From contig NZ_JAHCSG010000001.1 of NCBI RefSeq assembly GCF_018474015.1, positions 186,001-250,000 on the forward strand: DNA of 64,000 nucleotides. The letters are read 5' to 3'. Of this stretch, positions 46,406 through 56,702 are shown in pieces. The notes beneath the pieces are model-generated. The model saw only the letters and a program-made list of their open reading frames with translations, was not told where the DNA came from and ran no database searches. The DNA comes from Williamsia sp. CHRR-6 (lineage in GTDB: Bacteria > Actinomycetota > Actinomycetes > Mycobacteriales > Mycobacteriaceae). The position numbers and the translations under genes are program-made. The stretch's first letter is position 1. Each line of letters starts with the position of its first letter.

Positions 46406-49183
46406 GTGACCCAGCAGAGCGCACCGGCCGCGCGTCCCGGCGGCGGAGACCGAGTCCGCGTCATCCGGGAAGGTGTCGCGTCCTATCTCCCCGACATCGA
46501 CCCGCAGGAGACCGACGAATGGCTGGCGTCCTTCGACGGACTGCTCGAGAACGCCGGACCCGGGCGCGCGCGCTACCTGCTGTTGAGACTGCTCGAACGC
46601 GCCGGTGAGAAGCGGGTCTCCATCCCGGCGTTGACCTCGACCGACTACGTCAACACCATCCCGACCGAGAACGAACCGTGGTTCCCCGGCGACGAGGACG
46701 TCGAACGGCGGTTCCGAGCGTTCATCCGGTGGAATGCCGCGATCATGGTCCACCGCGCGCAGCGACCCGGTGTCGGTGTCGGCGGCCACATCTCCACCTA
46801 CGCGTCCTCGGCCGCGCTCTACGAGGTCGGCTTCAACCACTTCTTCCGCGGACAGGATCACCCCGGCGGCGGCGATCAGATCTTCATCCAGGGCCATGCC
46901 TCCCCCGGCATCTACGCCCGCGCATTTCTTGAGGGCCGGATCGACGAGGCCCGGATGGACGGTTTCCGACAAGAACACAGCCACGCCGGCGACGGGGGTG
47001 GGTTGCCGTCGTACCCACACCCGCGGTTGATGCCGGACTTCTGGCAGTTCCCCACCGTCTCGATGGGGCTCGGGCCGATGAACGCCATCTATCAGGCGCG
47101 GTTCAACAACTACCTCCACGATCGCGGCATCAAAGACACCACCGATCAGCACGTGTGGGCGTTCCTGGGCGACGGAGAGATGGATGAGCCCGAGTCACGC
47201 GGCCTCGCCCACGTCGCCGCCACCGAGGGTCTGGACAACCTGACCTTCGTGGTCAACTGCAACCTGCAACGGCTTGACGGCCCGGTCCGCGGCAACGGAA
47301 AGATCATCCAGGAGCTCGAGTCCTTCTTCCGCGGCGCCGGCTGGAACGTGATCAAGGTGGTGTGGGGTCGCGAGTGGGACGCCCTGCTGCACGCCGATCG
47401 CGACGGCGCTCTGGTCAACCTGATGAACACCACTCCCGACGGCGACTTCCAGACCTACAAGGCCAACGACGGAGCGTTCGTGCGCGAGCACTTCTTCGGT
47501 CGTGACCCGCGCACCAAAGAACTGGTCCGCAACCTCACCGACGCCGACATCTGGAACCTCAAGCGCGGCGGGCACGACTACCGCAAGGTGCACGCCGCCT
47601 ACGCGATGGCCATGGCGCACAAGGGACAGCCCACGGTGATCCTCGCCCACACCATCAAGGGCTACACCCTGGGCAAGCACTTCGAAGGCCGCAACGCCAC
47701 CCACCAGATGAAAAAGCTGACCCTGCAGGATCTCAAGGACTTCCGCGATTCCACGCGCATTCCGATCAGCGACGCGCAGCTGGAGGAGAACCCGTACCTG
47801 CCGCCGTACTACCACCCCGGCCTCGACGCGCCCGAGATCCAGTACATGCTCGATCGGCGCGCCGCGCTCGGCGGGTTCCTGCCGCGGCGCCGCACCGTGA
47901 CCCGGCCCTTGGAACCCAAGACCGACGGTGTCATCGCGGCGATGGCCAAGGGCTCAGGCAAACAGCAGGTGGCCACCACCATGGCTGTCGTGCGGGTGTT
48001 CAAGGAACTGTTGCGCGACAAGGAGATCGGGAGTCGAATCGTCCCGATCATCCCCGACGAGGCGCGCACCTTCGGCATGGACTCGTGGTTCCCGTCGCTG
48101 AAGATCTACAACCGGCACGGACAGCTCTACACCTCGGTCGACGCCGATCTGATGCTGGCCTACAAGGAGAGCGAGATCGGCCAGATCCTGCACGAGGGCA
48201 TCAACGAGGCCGGATCGACGGCATCGTTCACCGCGGTGGGCACCTCCTACGCCACGCACGACGAGCCGATGATCCCGCTGTACATCTTCTACTCGATGTT
48301 CGGTTTCCAACGCACCGGCGACGGATTGTGGGCGGCGGCCGATCAGATGGCGCGCGGCTTCGTACTCGGCGCCACCGCCGGCCGGACCACCCTGACCGGC
48401 GAAGGCCTACAACACGCCGACGGCCATTCGCCACTGCTGGCGTCGACGAATCCAGCTGTGGTGGCCTACGACCCGGCCTACGCCTACGAGATCGCCCACA
48501 TCGTCGTCGACGGCCTGCGTCGGATGTTCGGCCCGGACCCGGAGAACGTGTACTTCTACATCACGGTCTACAACGAGCCGATCGCCCAGCCCGCGCAACC
48601 GGCCGACCTCGACGTCGCTGGGCTGCTCAAGGGAATCTATCTGTGTCACCGGGCGCCGGCCGGCAAGACACATCGGGCGAACATCCTCGTCTCCGGGGTG
48701 ACGATGAGCGATGCCAAGCGCGCCCAGGAATTGTTGGCCACCGACTTCGACGTCGCCGCCGACATCTTCTCGGTCACCTCGTGGAACGAACTCGCCCGCG
48801 ACGGCATCGCTCACGAACGAGCGGTCCTGCGTCAACCCGACGGCGAGCACCCCGCACCGCATGTCACGACCGCGCTGGCCGACTCCCTGGGGCCGCTGGT
48901 CGGGGTCAGCGACTTCATGCGCGGTGTGCCCGAACAGATCCGGGCGTGGGTGCCGGGCACCTACCTGACCCTGGGTGCCGACGGGTTCGGATTCTCCGAC
49001 ACCCGACCGGCCGCGCGCCGCTTCTTCAACATCGACGCCGAGTCGATCGCGGTGGGCGTGCTGGTGGCACTGGCTCGGGACGGATCCATCGAACCGGCGG
49101 TGGCCGCCGAGGCCGCGCGTCGGTACCAGATCACCGACGTGCTGGCCGCACCAGAACAGACCTCAGACCCCGGCGTGGCCTGA
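46406..49183 (+). CDS. aceE: Pyruvate dehydrogenase E1 component (homodimeric)
   Basis: The thiamine-diphosphate E1 that decarboxylates pyruvate and passes the acetyl group to lipoylated E2 (dlaT at 7 kb). It is a 925-residue full-length single-chain E1. The thiamine-binding motif [10 protein letters not shown] (about residue 255) runs through to [12 protein letters not shown]. Later motifs include [12 protein letters not shown] and the transketolase C-terminal region with [10 protein letters not shown]. The start GTG 46406 has AGGAG ten bases upstream. Orthologue of Rv2241. It is followed at 63 nt by mabR. Confidence 0.97.
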   Translation: MTQQSAPAARPGGGDRVRVIREGVASYLPDIDPQETDEWLASFDGLLENAGPGRARYLLLRLLERAGEKRVSIPALTSTDYVNTIPTENEPWFPGDEDVERRFRAFIRWNAAIMVHRAQRPGVGVGGHISTYASSAALYEVGFNHFFRGQDHPGGGDQIFIQGHASPGIYARAFLEGRIDEARMDGFRQEHSHAGDGGGLPSYPHPRLMPDFWQFPTVSMGLGPMNAIYQARFNNYLHDRGIKDTTDQHVWAFLGDGEMDEPESRGLAHVAATEGLDNLTFVVNCNLQRLDGPVRGNGKIIQELESFFRGAGWNVIKVVWGREWDALLHADRDGALVNLMNTTPDGDFQTYKANDGAFVREHFFGRDPRTKELVRNLTDADIWNLKRGGHDYRKVHAAYAMAMAHKGQPTVILAHTIKGYTLGKHFEGRNATHQMKKLTLQDLKDFRDSTRIPISDAQLEENPYLPPYYHPGLDAPEIQYMLDRRAALGGFLPRRRTVTRPLEPKTDGVIAAMAKGSGKQQVATTMAVVRVFKELLRDKEIGSRIVPIIPDEARTFGMDSWFPSLKIYNRHGQLYTSVDADLMLAYKESEIGQILHEGINEAGSTASFTAVGTSYATHDEPMIPLYIFYSMFGFQRTGDGLWAAADQMARGFVLGATAGRTTLTGEGLQHADGHSPLLASTNPAVVAYDPAYAYEIAHIVVDGLRRMFGPDPENVYFYITVYNEPIAQPAQPADLDVAGLLKGIYLCHRAPAGKTHRANILVSGVTMSDAKRAQELLATDFDVAADIFSVTSWNELARDGIAHERAVLRQPDGEHPAPHVTTALADSLGPLVGVSDFMRGVPEQIRAWVPGTYLTLGADGFGFSDTRPAARRFFNIDAESIAVGVLVALARDGSIEPAVAAEAARRYQITDVLAAPEQTSDPGVA

Positions 49184-49234
49184 CCGGTCACGCACCGCTG
49201 ATCGAGGTCCCATCAGGCGAGGTCACACACCCTC

Positions 49235-49240
49235 TACATT
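49235..49240 (+). promoter_or_regulatory. -10 box (TACATT) for mabR
   Basis: TACATT ends six bases before the GTG start of the regulator gene, which has no ribosome binding site; a leaderless mRNA is likely. Confidence 0.55.
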
Positions 49241-49246
49241 GGGTGT

Positions 49247-50638
49247 GTGACCGAGTCCTCCCAGGCAGCGTCCCCTCCACCGCCGTCCTCTCCAGAGCCG
49301 TCCTCTCCGGCGGTGTCCTCTCCAGAGCCGTCGACTCCGGCGGTGTCGACTCCGGGGATGGCCCCGCCGGAGTCCTCCGATCCCGCACCGTCCCCATCGG
49401 GCCAGAGCACGACCGAGGTGTTCCGGGCTCGCGGCGCCCGGGTGCCGGCGCCGGCCAACGTCCACGACGCGCTGCCCGACACGCTGTTGCGGCGCGTCAA
49501 GCAGTACAGCGGGCGATTGGCCACCGAGGCCGTGCACTCGATGCAGGAACACCTGCCCTACTTCGCCGACCTCGAGGCCGGGCAGCGCGCCAGCGTGCAG
49601 CTGGTGGTACAGACCGCAGTGGTCAACTTCGTCGAATGGCTGCAGGACCCCGAAGGCAACGTCACCTTCACCGTGCAGGCATTTCAGGTGGTGCCCCAGG
49701 ACCTGACCCGACGCATCACGTTGCTGCAGTCGGTGGACATGGTCCGCGTCGCCATGGAGTTCTTCGAGAAGTGGCTACCTCTGCTGGCCCGCAACGAGGC
49801 GCAATTGCGCGCGCTGACCGAAGCGGTGTTGCGGTACGGCCGCGAGATCGGGTTCGCCGCTGCGTCTGTCTACGCCGCAGCCGCCGAAAGCCGGGGTGCG
49901 TGGGACTCGCGCCTGGAGGCACTCGTCGTCGACGCCGTGGTGCGCGGCGACACCGGACCCACATTGTTGTCGCGGGCTGCGGCCATCAACTGGGATGCAG
50001 ACGCATCTGCCACCGTCGTCGTGGGATATCCGCCGCCGGAACAGAACGTGTCGGTTCCGTTGGTCATCCACACCACCGCTCGCGAACACGGCCGATCGGC
50101 ACTGTCGGTCGTCCAGGGCACATATCTGGTCACCATCGTCAGCGGCGAACTGCAGAGCACCGATCCGTTCGCCGTCGAGCTGCTACGTCATTTCGCCGAC
50201 GCTCCGGTGGTGTTCGGACACACCACACCCACGCTCAGCGCGGCTCACTCCAGTGCCACCGAGGCCCTCGCCGGCATCGAGGCGGTGGAGGGCTGGCCAG
50301 GTGCCCCGCGGCCGGTGCACAGCTGGGAGTTGTTGCCTGAGCGTGCGTTGCTCGGTGATCAGGCCGCAGTGCGCACGCTGAACGAGTCGTTCGTCATGCC
50401 GCTGGCCAAGGGCGGAGACACCCTCACCGCCACCCTCGACGCCTACCTCGACTCCGGCGGTTCGGTCGAGTCATGCGCTCGGGAGCTGTTCGTTCATCCA
50501 AATACCGTGCGCTATCGCCTCAAGCGCATCGCAGAGGTGACGGGTCGCGATCCGACCAATCCGCGTGACGCTTACGTGCTGCGGGTGGCATCAACGGTCG
50601 GCAGATTGGCACATGTTCGACACGAAAGGCGCACATAG
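49247..50638 (+). CDS. mabR: MabR-like PucR/CdaR-family regulator of FAS-II genes
   Basis: A 463-residue transcription regulator. The N-terminal 55 residues are a Ser/Pro-rich low-complexity leader partly encoded by a 30-bp direct repeat. The middle has the PucR-type sensor region (about 70-390). The C-terminus has a helix-turn-helix with SVESCARELFVHPNTVRYRLKRI, typical of PucR/CdaR proteins. It is the orthologue of Rv2242, reported as MabR, which binds the fabD promoter in M. tuberculosis. Its place just before fabD supports the same role. Confidence 0.9.
   Translation: MTESSQAASPPPPSSPEPSSPAVSSPEPSTPAVSTPGMAPPESSDPAPSPSGQSTTEVFRARGARVPAPANVHDALPDTLLRRVKQYSGRLATEAVHSMQEHLPYFADLEAGQRASVQLVVQTAVVNFVEWLQDPEGNVTFTVQAFQVVPQDLTRRITLLQSVDMVRVAMEFFEKWLPLLARNEAQLRALTEAVLRYGREIGFAAASVYAAAAESRGAWDSRLEALVVDAVVRGDTGPTLLSRAAAINWDADASATVVVGYPPPEQNVSVPLVIHTTAREHGRSALSVVQGTYLVTIVSGELQSTDPFAVELLRHFADAPVVFGHTTPTLSAAHSSATEALAGIEAVEGWPGAPRPVHSWELLPERALLGDQAAVRTLNESFVMPLAKGGDTLTATLDAYLDSGGSVESCARELFVHPNTVRYRLKRIAEVTGRDPTNPRDAYVLRVASTVGRLAHVRHERRT
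49286..49345 (+). repeat. 30-bp direct repeat in the mabR N-terminal coding region
   Basis: Two 30-base copies starting TCCTCTCCAGAGCCG (49286, 49316), with two mismatches, followed by a partial third. It encodes SSPEPSSPAV-type repeats in the Pro/Ser-rich leader. Confidence 0.85.
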
Positions 50639-50754
50639 GCCCCATGAGTCACACCAGTCACAGGCATTCTGGTCTCGGTTACACCGGAATCGATATGAGA
50701 CTGTGCTATATCACGAGTTTCGATCCGATGACAAAGGAGACACACCCGCGCAGT

Positions 50755-50778
50755 CGTTTGTAGGTTCCCCACAAAACG
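50755..50778. promoter_or_regulatory. Candidate MabR operator upstream of fabD
   Basis: CGTTTGT and ACAAAACG form an inverted repeat with a 9-base spacer in the 203-nt gap between mabR and fabD. A TTTTGT/ACAAAA-type inverted repeat is my recollection of the M. tuberculosis MabR site. The match here is by eye and untested. Confidence 0.4.
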
Positions 50779-50841
50779 CCGCGACAAGGTTCATCGCCCC
50801 CAACACCATCAAACGGGCACCCCAGGGTGTTCTCTTAGCGA

Positions 50842-51750
50842 GTGCTCAGTTTGCTAGCGCCCGGTCAGGGCTCACAGGTACCCGGAATGCTCGAGCCGTG
50901 GCTGGAGTTGCCCGGCGTCAGAGATCAGGTCGCCACGTGGTCGAAGCTGTCAGGCCTCGAGCTCGAGCGCCTCGGGACCACCGCGTCGGCCGAGGAGATC
51001 ACCGACACCGCAGTCACGCAGCCGTTGGTCGTGGTCGCGGCACTGCTGGCCTACGACGAGCTGACCAAGCGGATCGGCATCCCTGAGCCCATGATTGTCG
51101 CCGGCCACTCGGTCGGCGAGTTGGCGGCCGCCGCCATCACCGGCGTCATAAGTCGCGACGAGGCCGTGACCCTGTCTGCGGTTCGCGGTCGCGAGATGGC
51201 GCGGGCATGCGCGCTCACTCCCACCACGATGGCCGCGATCCTTGGCGGCGAGGCAGACGTGGTCCTGGCCCGCCTCGACGAACTGGGGCTGATCCCGGCC
51301 AACCGCAACGCCGCCGGACAGATCGTCGCCGCCGGGCCGATCGCCGCGATCGAGGAACTCATCGCCCATCCGCCCGAGAAGGCGCGCATCCGGGCCCTGC
51401 CGGTGGCCGGCGCGTTCCACACGCGCTACATGCAGCCTGCGCAGCAGGCGGTGGCCGAGGCAGCTGCCGCGATCGTCCCGCAAGATCCGACCGCCACCCT
51501 GCTGTCCAACCTCGACGGTGTGCCGGTCGCCTCCGGCGAGGACGCTCTGGACAAGCTGGTCAACCAGGTGACTCGCCCGGTGCGCTGGGATCTGTGTTCA
51601 GCGACCATGCGCGCGGCCGAGGTCACCCACATCGTCGAGTTGGCCCCAGCGGGCACCCTCGCCGGCATCGCCAAGCGCGAGATGAAGGGCGTCCCGGCGA
51701 TCACGCTCAAGACCCCCGACGATCTCGACGCCCTCTCAGAACTTGGATAG
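50842..51750 (+). CDS. fabD: Malonyl-CoA:ACP transacylase
   Basis: FabD loads malonyl groups onto AcpM for FAS-II elongation. The 302-residue protein has LAPGQGSQ at the N-terminus, the nucleophile S90 in AGHSVGEL and the catalytic H193 in GAFHTRYM. It starts at GTG with no clear ribosome binding site. It is the first gene of the fabD-acpM-kasA-accD6 operon. Orthologue of Rv2243. Confidence 0.96.
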   Translation: MLSLLAPGQGSQVPGMLEPWLELPGVRDQVATWSKLSGLELERLGTTASAEEITDTAVTQPLVVVAALLAYDELTKRIGIPEPMIVAGHSVGELAAAAITGVISRDEAVTLSAVRGREMARACALTPTTMAAILGGEADVVLARLDELGLIPANRNAAGQIVAAGPIAAIEELIAHPPEKARIRALPVAGAFHTRYMQPAQQAVAEAAAAIVPQDPTATLLSNLDGVPVASGEDALDKLVNQVTRPVRWDLCSATMRAAEVTHIVELAPAGTLAGIAKREMKGVPAITLKTPDDLDALSELG

Positions 51751-51876
51751 CGGCGACCGCAACGCGGTCGCCCCCGGAAGGACGAGCCCACCGGCCGTCT
51801 GTCCAAACGGTGCGTAGCCACGCACCGCTCCGGAGCTCATGTGCAGGACACGAACAAACAAGAAGGGAGCCACACA

Positions 51877-52176
51877 GTGGCGACTCAGGAAGAACTCATT
51901 GCCGGCATCGCGGAGATCATCGAAGAGGTCACCGGTATTGAGCCCTCCGAGGTCACGCTCGACAAGTCCTTCGTCGACGACCTGGACATCGACTCGCTGT
52001 CGATGGTCGAGATCGCGGTTCAGACCGAGGACAAGTACGGCGTGAAGATCCCCGATGAAGACCTCGCAGGTCTGCGCACCGTCGGCGACGCAGTGGCCTA
52101 CATCCAGAAGCTCGAGTCCGAGAACCCGGAGGCCGCTGCAGCGATCAAGGCTCAGGTCGACAAGAAGGCTGAGTGA
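51877..52176 (+). CDS. acpM: Meromycolate extension acyl carrier protein
   Basis: A 99-residue acidic acyl carrier protein. The 4'-phosphopantetheine site is S40 in DIDSLSMVE. The C-terminal tail beyond the four-helix bundle (AIKAQVDKKAE) is typical of AcpM in mycolate-making bacteria. I chose GTG 51877, with AGAAGGGA upstream, over an earlier GTG at 51841. kasA starts 5 nt after the stop. Confidence 0.95.
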   Translation: MATQEELIAGIAEIIEEVTGIEPSEVTLDKSFVDDLDIDSLSMVEIAVQTEDKYGVKIPDEDLAGLRTVGDAVAYIQKLESENPEAAAAIKAQVDKKAE

Positions 52177-52181
52177 CGTAA

Positions 52182-53447
52182 TTGACCTCCTCGCTTCGCG
52201 AATTCTCAACTGCGGCAGGGAACTTCCCTAGCATTGTGGTGACTGGACTGGCCATCACGACGTCCGTGGGAGAGGATCTCGACTCCACCTGGAAGGGTCT
52301 GCTCGCCGGCGAGTCCGGCATCAAGGCCCTCACCGACGACTGGATCGTCGAGTACGACCTGCCGGTGCGCATCGGTGGCAAACTCGTCAAAGATCCCGCC
52401 GACGAGGTGTCTCGGGTCGAGGCACGCAGGATGAGCCACGTCGAACGCGTGGCTCATGTGCTGAGCAAGCGACTGTGGGATCAGGCCGGCGATCCCGATG
52501 TCGATCCCGACCGCCTTGCGGTCGTCATCGGCACCGGTATCGGCGGTGGCGACTCGCTCGTCGAAGCACACACGTCGATGATGAGCACCGGCAACTACCG
52601 CAAGATCTCGCCGCTGACCGTCCCGATGGCGATGCCCAACGGAGCAGCGGCAGTGGTCGGACTCAACGTCGGCGCTCGCGCGGGCGTCATCACTCCGGTC
52701 TCGGCGTGCTCGTCGGGATCGGAGGCCCTCGCCCACGCCTGGCGGCAGATCGTGCTGGGCGAGGCCGACATGGTCGTCGCCGGTGGCATCGAAGGGCTCA
52801 TCGGGCCCGTACCCATCGCCAGCTTCGCGATGATGCGCGCGATGAGCACCCGAAACGACGATCCGGCCGCAGCATCACGCCCCTTCGACACCGGGCGTGA
52901 CGGGTTCGTGTTCGGCGAGGCCGCGGCCATGCTGATCATCGAACGCGAAGACCACGCCCGCGCTCGCGGCGCACACATCCACGCTCGACTGTTGGGAGCG
53001 GGCATCACCTCCGATGCCTACCACCTGGTGGCTCCCGACCCCGAGGGCAAAGGCGCCGCTCGGGCCATGCAGCGCGCCCTGCAGACCGCCGGACTCGTAC
53101 CGTCGGACATCACGCACGTCAACGCGCACGCGACCTCGACCTCCATCGGAGACATCGCCGAGGCGCGCGCCATCAAGTCGGCGATCGGCGACCAGGCTGC
53201 GGTCTACGCACCCAAGTCGGCGCTCGGGCACTCCATCGGCGCAGTGGGTGCACTCGAATCGGTCCTCACCGTCAAGAGCATCGAGGACGGGGTCATACCC
53301 CCCACCCTCAACCTCACCGACCAGGACCCCGAATGCGACGTCGACGTCGTTGCGGGCGAACCCCGCTACGGCGCAATCGACTACGCCATCAACAACTCAT
53401 TCGGATTCGGTGGGCACAACGTTGCGCTCGCCTTTGGACGGTACTGA
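52182..53447 (+). CDS. kasA: Beta-ketoacyl-ACP synthase of FAS-II
   Basis: KasA condenses acyl-AcpM with malonyl-AcpM in mycolic acid chain elongation. The 421-residue protein has the catalytic triad C176 (VSACSSGS), H316 (NAHATSTS) and H350, with K345 (PKSALGHS). The start is TTG, 5 nt after the acpM stop, with no strong ribosome binding site, so translation is probably coupled; the N-terminus fits KasA homologues. Mycobacteria have kasA and kasB here; this window has only one gene. Confidence 0.95.
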   Translation: MTSSLREFSTAAGNFPSIVVTGLAITTSVGEDLDSTWKGLLAGESGIKALTDDWIVEYDLPVRIGGKLVKDPADEVSRVEARRMSHVERVAHVLSKRLWDQAGDPDVDPDRLAVVIGTGIGGGDSLVEAHTSMMSTGNYRKISPLTVPMAMPNGAAAVVGLNVGARAGVITPVSACSSGSEALAHAWRQIVLGEADMVVAGGIEGLIGPVPIASFAMMRAMSTRNDDPAAASRPFDTGRDGFVFGEAAAMLIIEREDHARARGAHIHARLLGAGITSDAYHLVAPDPEGKGAARAMQRALQTAGLVPSDITHVNAHATSTSIGDIAEARAIKSAIGDQAAVYAPKSALGHSIGAVGALESVLTVKSIEDGVIPPTLNLTDQDPECDVDVVAGEPRYGAIDYAINNSFGFGGHNVALAFGRY

Positions 53448-53505
53448 CACCACCGCACCGTAGTTGCGTGCTCGCGGCACTCGCCGACACCCATAGGAGA
53501 AATCG

Positions 53506-54957
53506 ATGACCACCATGGCTCCGATCACCACGGCCGAGGAATCTGCCGATCCGCGCGACCCCTTGCTGCGACTGACCAACTTCTTCGACGAAGGCTCGAT
53601 GTCGCTGCTCCACCCCCGGGACAAGTCCGGAGTGCAGGCCGCTGTCGGACGCGTCAACGGAGTGCGGACCATCTCCTACTGCACCGACGGCACCGTCATG
53701 GGTGGCGCCATGGGTGTCGTCGGTTGTGCCCACATCGTCAACGCGATCGATGCCGCCATCGCCGAACAGGCACCCGTGGTCGGCATCTGGCACTCCGGGG
53801 GCGCTCGACTCGCCGAAGGTGTCGAAGCTCTCCACGCCGTTGGCAAGGTCTTCGAGGCCATGGTCCGCGCGTCGGGATACGTACCGCAGATCTCCGTGGT
53901 GGTCGGCTTCGCCGCCGGCGGCGCCGCCTACGGTCCGGCGCTGACCGACATCGTGATCATGGCTCCGGCCGGTCGCGTGTTCGTCACCGGACCCGACGTG
54001 GTCAAGAGCGTCACCGGCGAGCAGGTCGACATGGAGTCCCTCGGCGGCCCACTCACCCACGGCAAGAAGTCCGGCGTCAGCCACATCACCGCCGACTCCG
54101 AACCCGACGCCCTGTGGCGGGCTCGCCGGCTCGTCGGCACCTTCAGCCAGCAGGGCCATTTCAGTCGCCAGCACGCCGAGGCCGGCGACGCGGATCTCAA
54201 GGCGCTCCTGCCCGAATCGAATCGGCGCGCCTACGACGTCCACCCGATCGTCACCACCCTTCTCGACACCGAGCTCGCCGCCGACGGCGAGACCGAGATC
54301 TCCTCCTTCGAAGAGATCCAGGCCAAGTGGGCGCCGAACATCGTGGTCGGCTTCGGTCGGCTGTCGGGCCGCAGCGTCGGCGTCATCGCCAACAACCCCC
54401 TGCGCATGGGTGGTTGCCTCAACTCGCTGAGCGCCGAGAAGGCGTCACGCTTCGTCCGCCTGTGTGACGCCTTCGGCATCCCGATGATCGTGCTCACCGA
54501 CGTCCCCGGATACCTGCCCGGCGTCGGCCAGGAATGGGACGGCGTCGTGCGCCGCGGCGCCAAACTGCTGCACGCGTTCGCCGAGTGCACGGTTCCTCGC
54601 GTCACCCTCGTCACCCGCAAGATCTACGGTGGCGCCTACATCGCGATGAACTCGCGCGCCCTCGGCGCCACCGCCGTGTTCGCTTGGCCCGGTTCGGAAG
54701 TCGCCGTCATGGGCGCCAAGGCTGCCGTGGGGATCCTGCACAAGAAGGCACTCGCCGCCGCACCCGAGGCCGAACGCGAAGCGCTGCACGATCGCCTCGC
54801 CGTAGAACACGAAGCCATCGCCGGTGGTGTGGGTCGCGCCCAGTCGATTGGCGTCGTCGACGAGATCATCGACCCTGCAAAGACCCGCAGCATCATCGCC
54901 GAAGCACTCGCCTCGGCACCCGCCCGACGTGGACGGCACAAGAACATACCTTTGTGA
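53506..54957 (+). CDS. accD6: Acyl-CoA carboxylase beta subunit AccD6
   Basis: A 483-residue carboxyltransferase that makes malonyl-CoA (and possibly methylmalonyl-CoA) for FAS-II with a biotinylated alpha subunit encoded elsewhere. It has paired oxyanion motifs in the two crotonase-like halves: GIWHSGGARLAEG and VVGFAAGGAAYGP in the first, and LTDVPGYLPGVGQE and YGGAYIAMNSRALGA in the second. It starts at ATG with AGGAG upstream. It is the last gene of the FAS-II operon, followed by a strong terminator. Orthologue of Rv2247. Confidence 0.96.
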   Translation: MTTMAPITTAEESADPRDPLLRLTNFFDEGSMSLLHPRDKSGVQAAVGRVNGVRTISYCTDGTVMGGAMGVVGCAHIVNAIDAAIAEQAPVVGIWHSGGARLAEGVEALHAVGKVFEAMVRASGYVPQISVVVGFAAGGAAYGPALTDIVIMAPAGRVFVTGPDVVKSVTGEQVDMESLGGPLTHGKKSGVSHITADSEPDALWRARRLVGTFSQQGHFSRQHAEAGDADLKALLPESNRRAYDVHPIVTTLLDTELAADGETEISSFEEIQAKWAPNIVVGFGRLSGRSVGVIANNPLRMGGCLNSLSAEKASRFVRLCDAFGIPMIVLTDVPGYLPGVGQEWDGVVRRGAKLLHAFAECTVPRVTLVTRKIYGGAYIAMNSRALGATAVFAWPGSEVAVMGAKAAVGILHKKALAAAPEAEREALHDRLAVEHEAIAGGVGRAQSIGVVDEIIDPAKTRSIIAEALASAPARRGRHKNIPL

Positions 54958-54980
54958 TCTGCGCGGATCTGCCACGACGA

Positions 54981-55013
54981 CGAATGCCCCCGGCAACCAG
55001 CCGGGGGCATTCG
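54981..55013 (+). terminator. Terminator of the FAS-II operon
   Basis: A 14-bp perfect stem (CGAATGCCCCCGGC with its complement) and a 5-base loop AACCA, 24 nt after the accD6 stop. It is the strongest hairpin in the window. Confidence 0.85.
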
Positions 55014-55165
55014 CGTTCTGCCACAATTCTGCGGGCTCGGGTCAGGACGGTGTGCGCGTGCTTGTGTCCGGGCTGACGAGGAGCGCAGCGACAACATGAG
55101 GGAGGCGGGAGGACGCGAGCCACGAGCGCGCAGACCCGCGCGAGAGAGGCGTCCGCGCGGACAAC

Positions 55166-55684
55166 TCAGCCGACGCGCTGGTGCAGCCAGGTGACCTCAG
55201 CACCCGCGCCGCCCATCCGGTAGGGCTCCAACGCCTCGTCCCACGCCGTACCCAGGGCAATGTCGAGTCGACCCACCAGGCCGGCGCCATCGGATTCGGC
55301 GTCGATCATGGCGCGCAGCTGCAACTCGCCGATGATCACATCGCCGTTGGCGCTCATCGAACCCCGCCACAAACCGAGACCCGGTACGTGACAGAACCTT
55401 TCGCCGTCCACACCCTCGCTGGCGTTCTCGGTCACCTCGAAACGCAACGCCGACCACTCGCGCAGCGCGTTGGCCAACCGAGCGCCGGTGCCCACCGGAC
55501 CGGTCCAGTCGACCGTGGCTCGCTGCAGACCCGGCGAGGCTTCCTGCGCGGACCATTTCAGGTTCGCGCGAGCATCGAGGGTCGACGAGAGAGCCCACTC
55601 CACGTGTGGGCACAAAGCAGTCGGCGACGAGTGCACGTAGACCACACCCGTCGTCAGATCAGCGAACTGCGACAGAGCACGCAC
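55166..55684 (-). CDS. DUF3145 protein
   Basis: A 172-residue actinobacterial protein of unknown function. It opens with RALSQFADLTTGVVYVHSSP, then VEWALSST, ANLKWSAQ, FEVTENASEG and the C-terminal LGTAWDEALEPYRMGG, the characteristic DUF3145 pattern. GTG 55684 has GGAGG eight bases upstream and fits the family start; a longer frame runs 23 codons further. The 152 nt between the FAS-II terminator and this gene hold only purine-rich, GAGCGCAGCGA-like sequence. Confidence 0.88.
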   Translation of the reverse strand: MRALSQFADLTTGVVYVHSSPTALCPHVEWALSSTLDARANLKWSAQEASPGLQRATVDWTGPVGTGARLANALREWSALRFEVTENASEGVDGERFCHVPGLGLWRGSMSANGDVIIGELQLRAMIDAESDGAGLVGRLDIALGTAWDEALEPYRMGGAGAEVTWLHQRVG

Positions 55685-55828
55685 TGTTCCCACCTCCGGT
55701 TTCGACGAGGATCGTCTTCCCCAACTACCTCGCGCGACCGATGTGGATAGCACAGACGCTGCGCTAAGTGTGCCTCATGTGGGCCGTGTTGCGCCAGTGT
55801 TTGTTGTGACGCATGAGTGGATACGCGA

Positions 55829-56656
55829 TCAGCGGGACGCCTGGGATGCCCGGATGTCGGCGACCACCGCAGCGTTGAACTGCGACCACAGTGGCTTGGC
55901 CCACGATCCGAAGGGCCGATCGGTCAGCACCACGCAGGCGCCGCCGAGATCCGGATCGACCCACAGGAACGTACCGGCCTGACCGAAGTGACCGAAGGTC
56001 CGTGGCGAGTTGGTCGCCGCCGTCCAGTGCGGGCTCTTGTGACCGCGGATCTCGACACCGAGCCCCCAGTCGTTGGGACGATGACGTCCGAACCCGGGGA
56101 CGAAACCGTCTAGGCCTGGGAAGTGAACCGACGTCGCATCGGCGAGCGTCTCACGTGCCAGCAGCCGCGGCATCAGCAGTTCGGCGGCAAAGCGGGCCAG
56201 GTCGTCGACACACGAGTACGCCCCGGCACCGGCCGTCCCGATCAGTCGAGTCGCCCCCAGCTCGAGGGGGCTACACACCGCCTCGGCCAGGTAGTCGGCG
56301 AAGCCGATCCCCGTGGCCCGTTCGAGCACCTGCGCCAACACGTCGAAACCGGAGTTGGAGTAGATCCGCTGCGTGGCCACGGCAGCCTGCGGCCCCGATC
56401 CCTCGAACGGCAGACCCGATGCGTGCGCTAGGAGGTGCTCCACCGTCGAGCCGGTCGGGCCCGCTGCGGTGTCGAGCGCCAGCGCCCCCTCCTCCACCCC
56501 GACGAGCACCGCGTAGGCAGTCAGCGGTTTGGTGACCGACGCCAACGCGAACTCCGAACCGGTGGGTCCGAACGTCTCGACCACCGCGTCCCCGACGATC
56601 ACTGCCGCAGCCACGGAATCGACCGGCCAGGACGCGAGCTGATCCAACACAGTCAT
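55829..56656 (-). CDS. Beta-lactamase-fold serine hydrolase (class C/EstB-like)
   Basis: A 275-residue penicillin-binding-protein-like hydrolase. It has the catalytic SxxK (S40-V-T-K43), YSN (Y99-N101) and HFG (223-225) in place of KTG, which is typical of esterases and peptidases in this family. There is no signal peptide, so it is probably cytosolic and not an antibiotic resistance enzyme. The substrate is unknown. It lies 46 nt downstream of the acyl-CoA ligase gene on the same strand. Confidence 0.86.
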   Translation of the reverse strand: MTVLDQLASWPVDSVAAAVIVGDAVVETFGPTGSEFALASVTKPLTAYAVLVGVEEGALALDTAAGPTGSTVEHLLAHASGLPFEGSGPQAAVATQRIYSNSGFDVLAQVLERATGIGFADYLAEAVCSPLELGATRLIGTAGAGAYSCVDDLARFAAELLMPRLLARETLADATSVHFPGLDGFVPGFGRHRPNDWGLGVEIRGHKSPHWTAATNSPRTFGHFGQAGTFLWVDPDLGGACVVLTDRPFGSWAKPLWSQFNAAVVADIRASQASR

Positions 56657-56702
56657 CCCCCGATCCCATCACGTCGCCGTCACGCGCCGCGCGCAGGAGA
56701 CC

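Noticed and set aside
48085-50340. A 751-codon plus-strand frame across aceE and mabR
   Set aside because: Arg/His/Pro-rich out-of-frame translation of two well-supported genes.
55014-55165. Purine-rich GAGCGCAGCGA-like sequence after the FAS-II terminator
   Set aside because: It resembles short motifs scattered in actinobacterial intergenic DNA, but no second copy was found in the window and no function can be supported.
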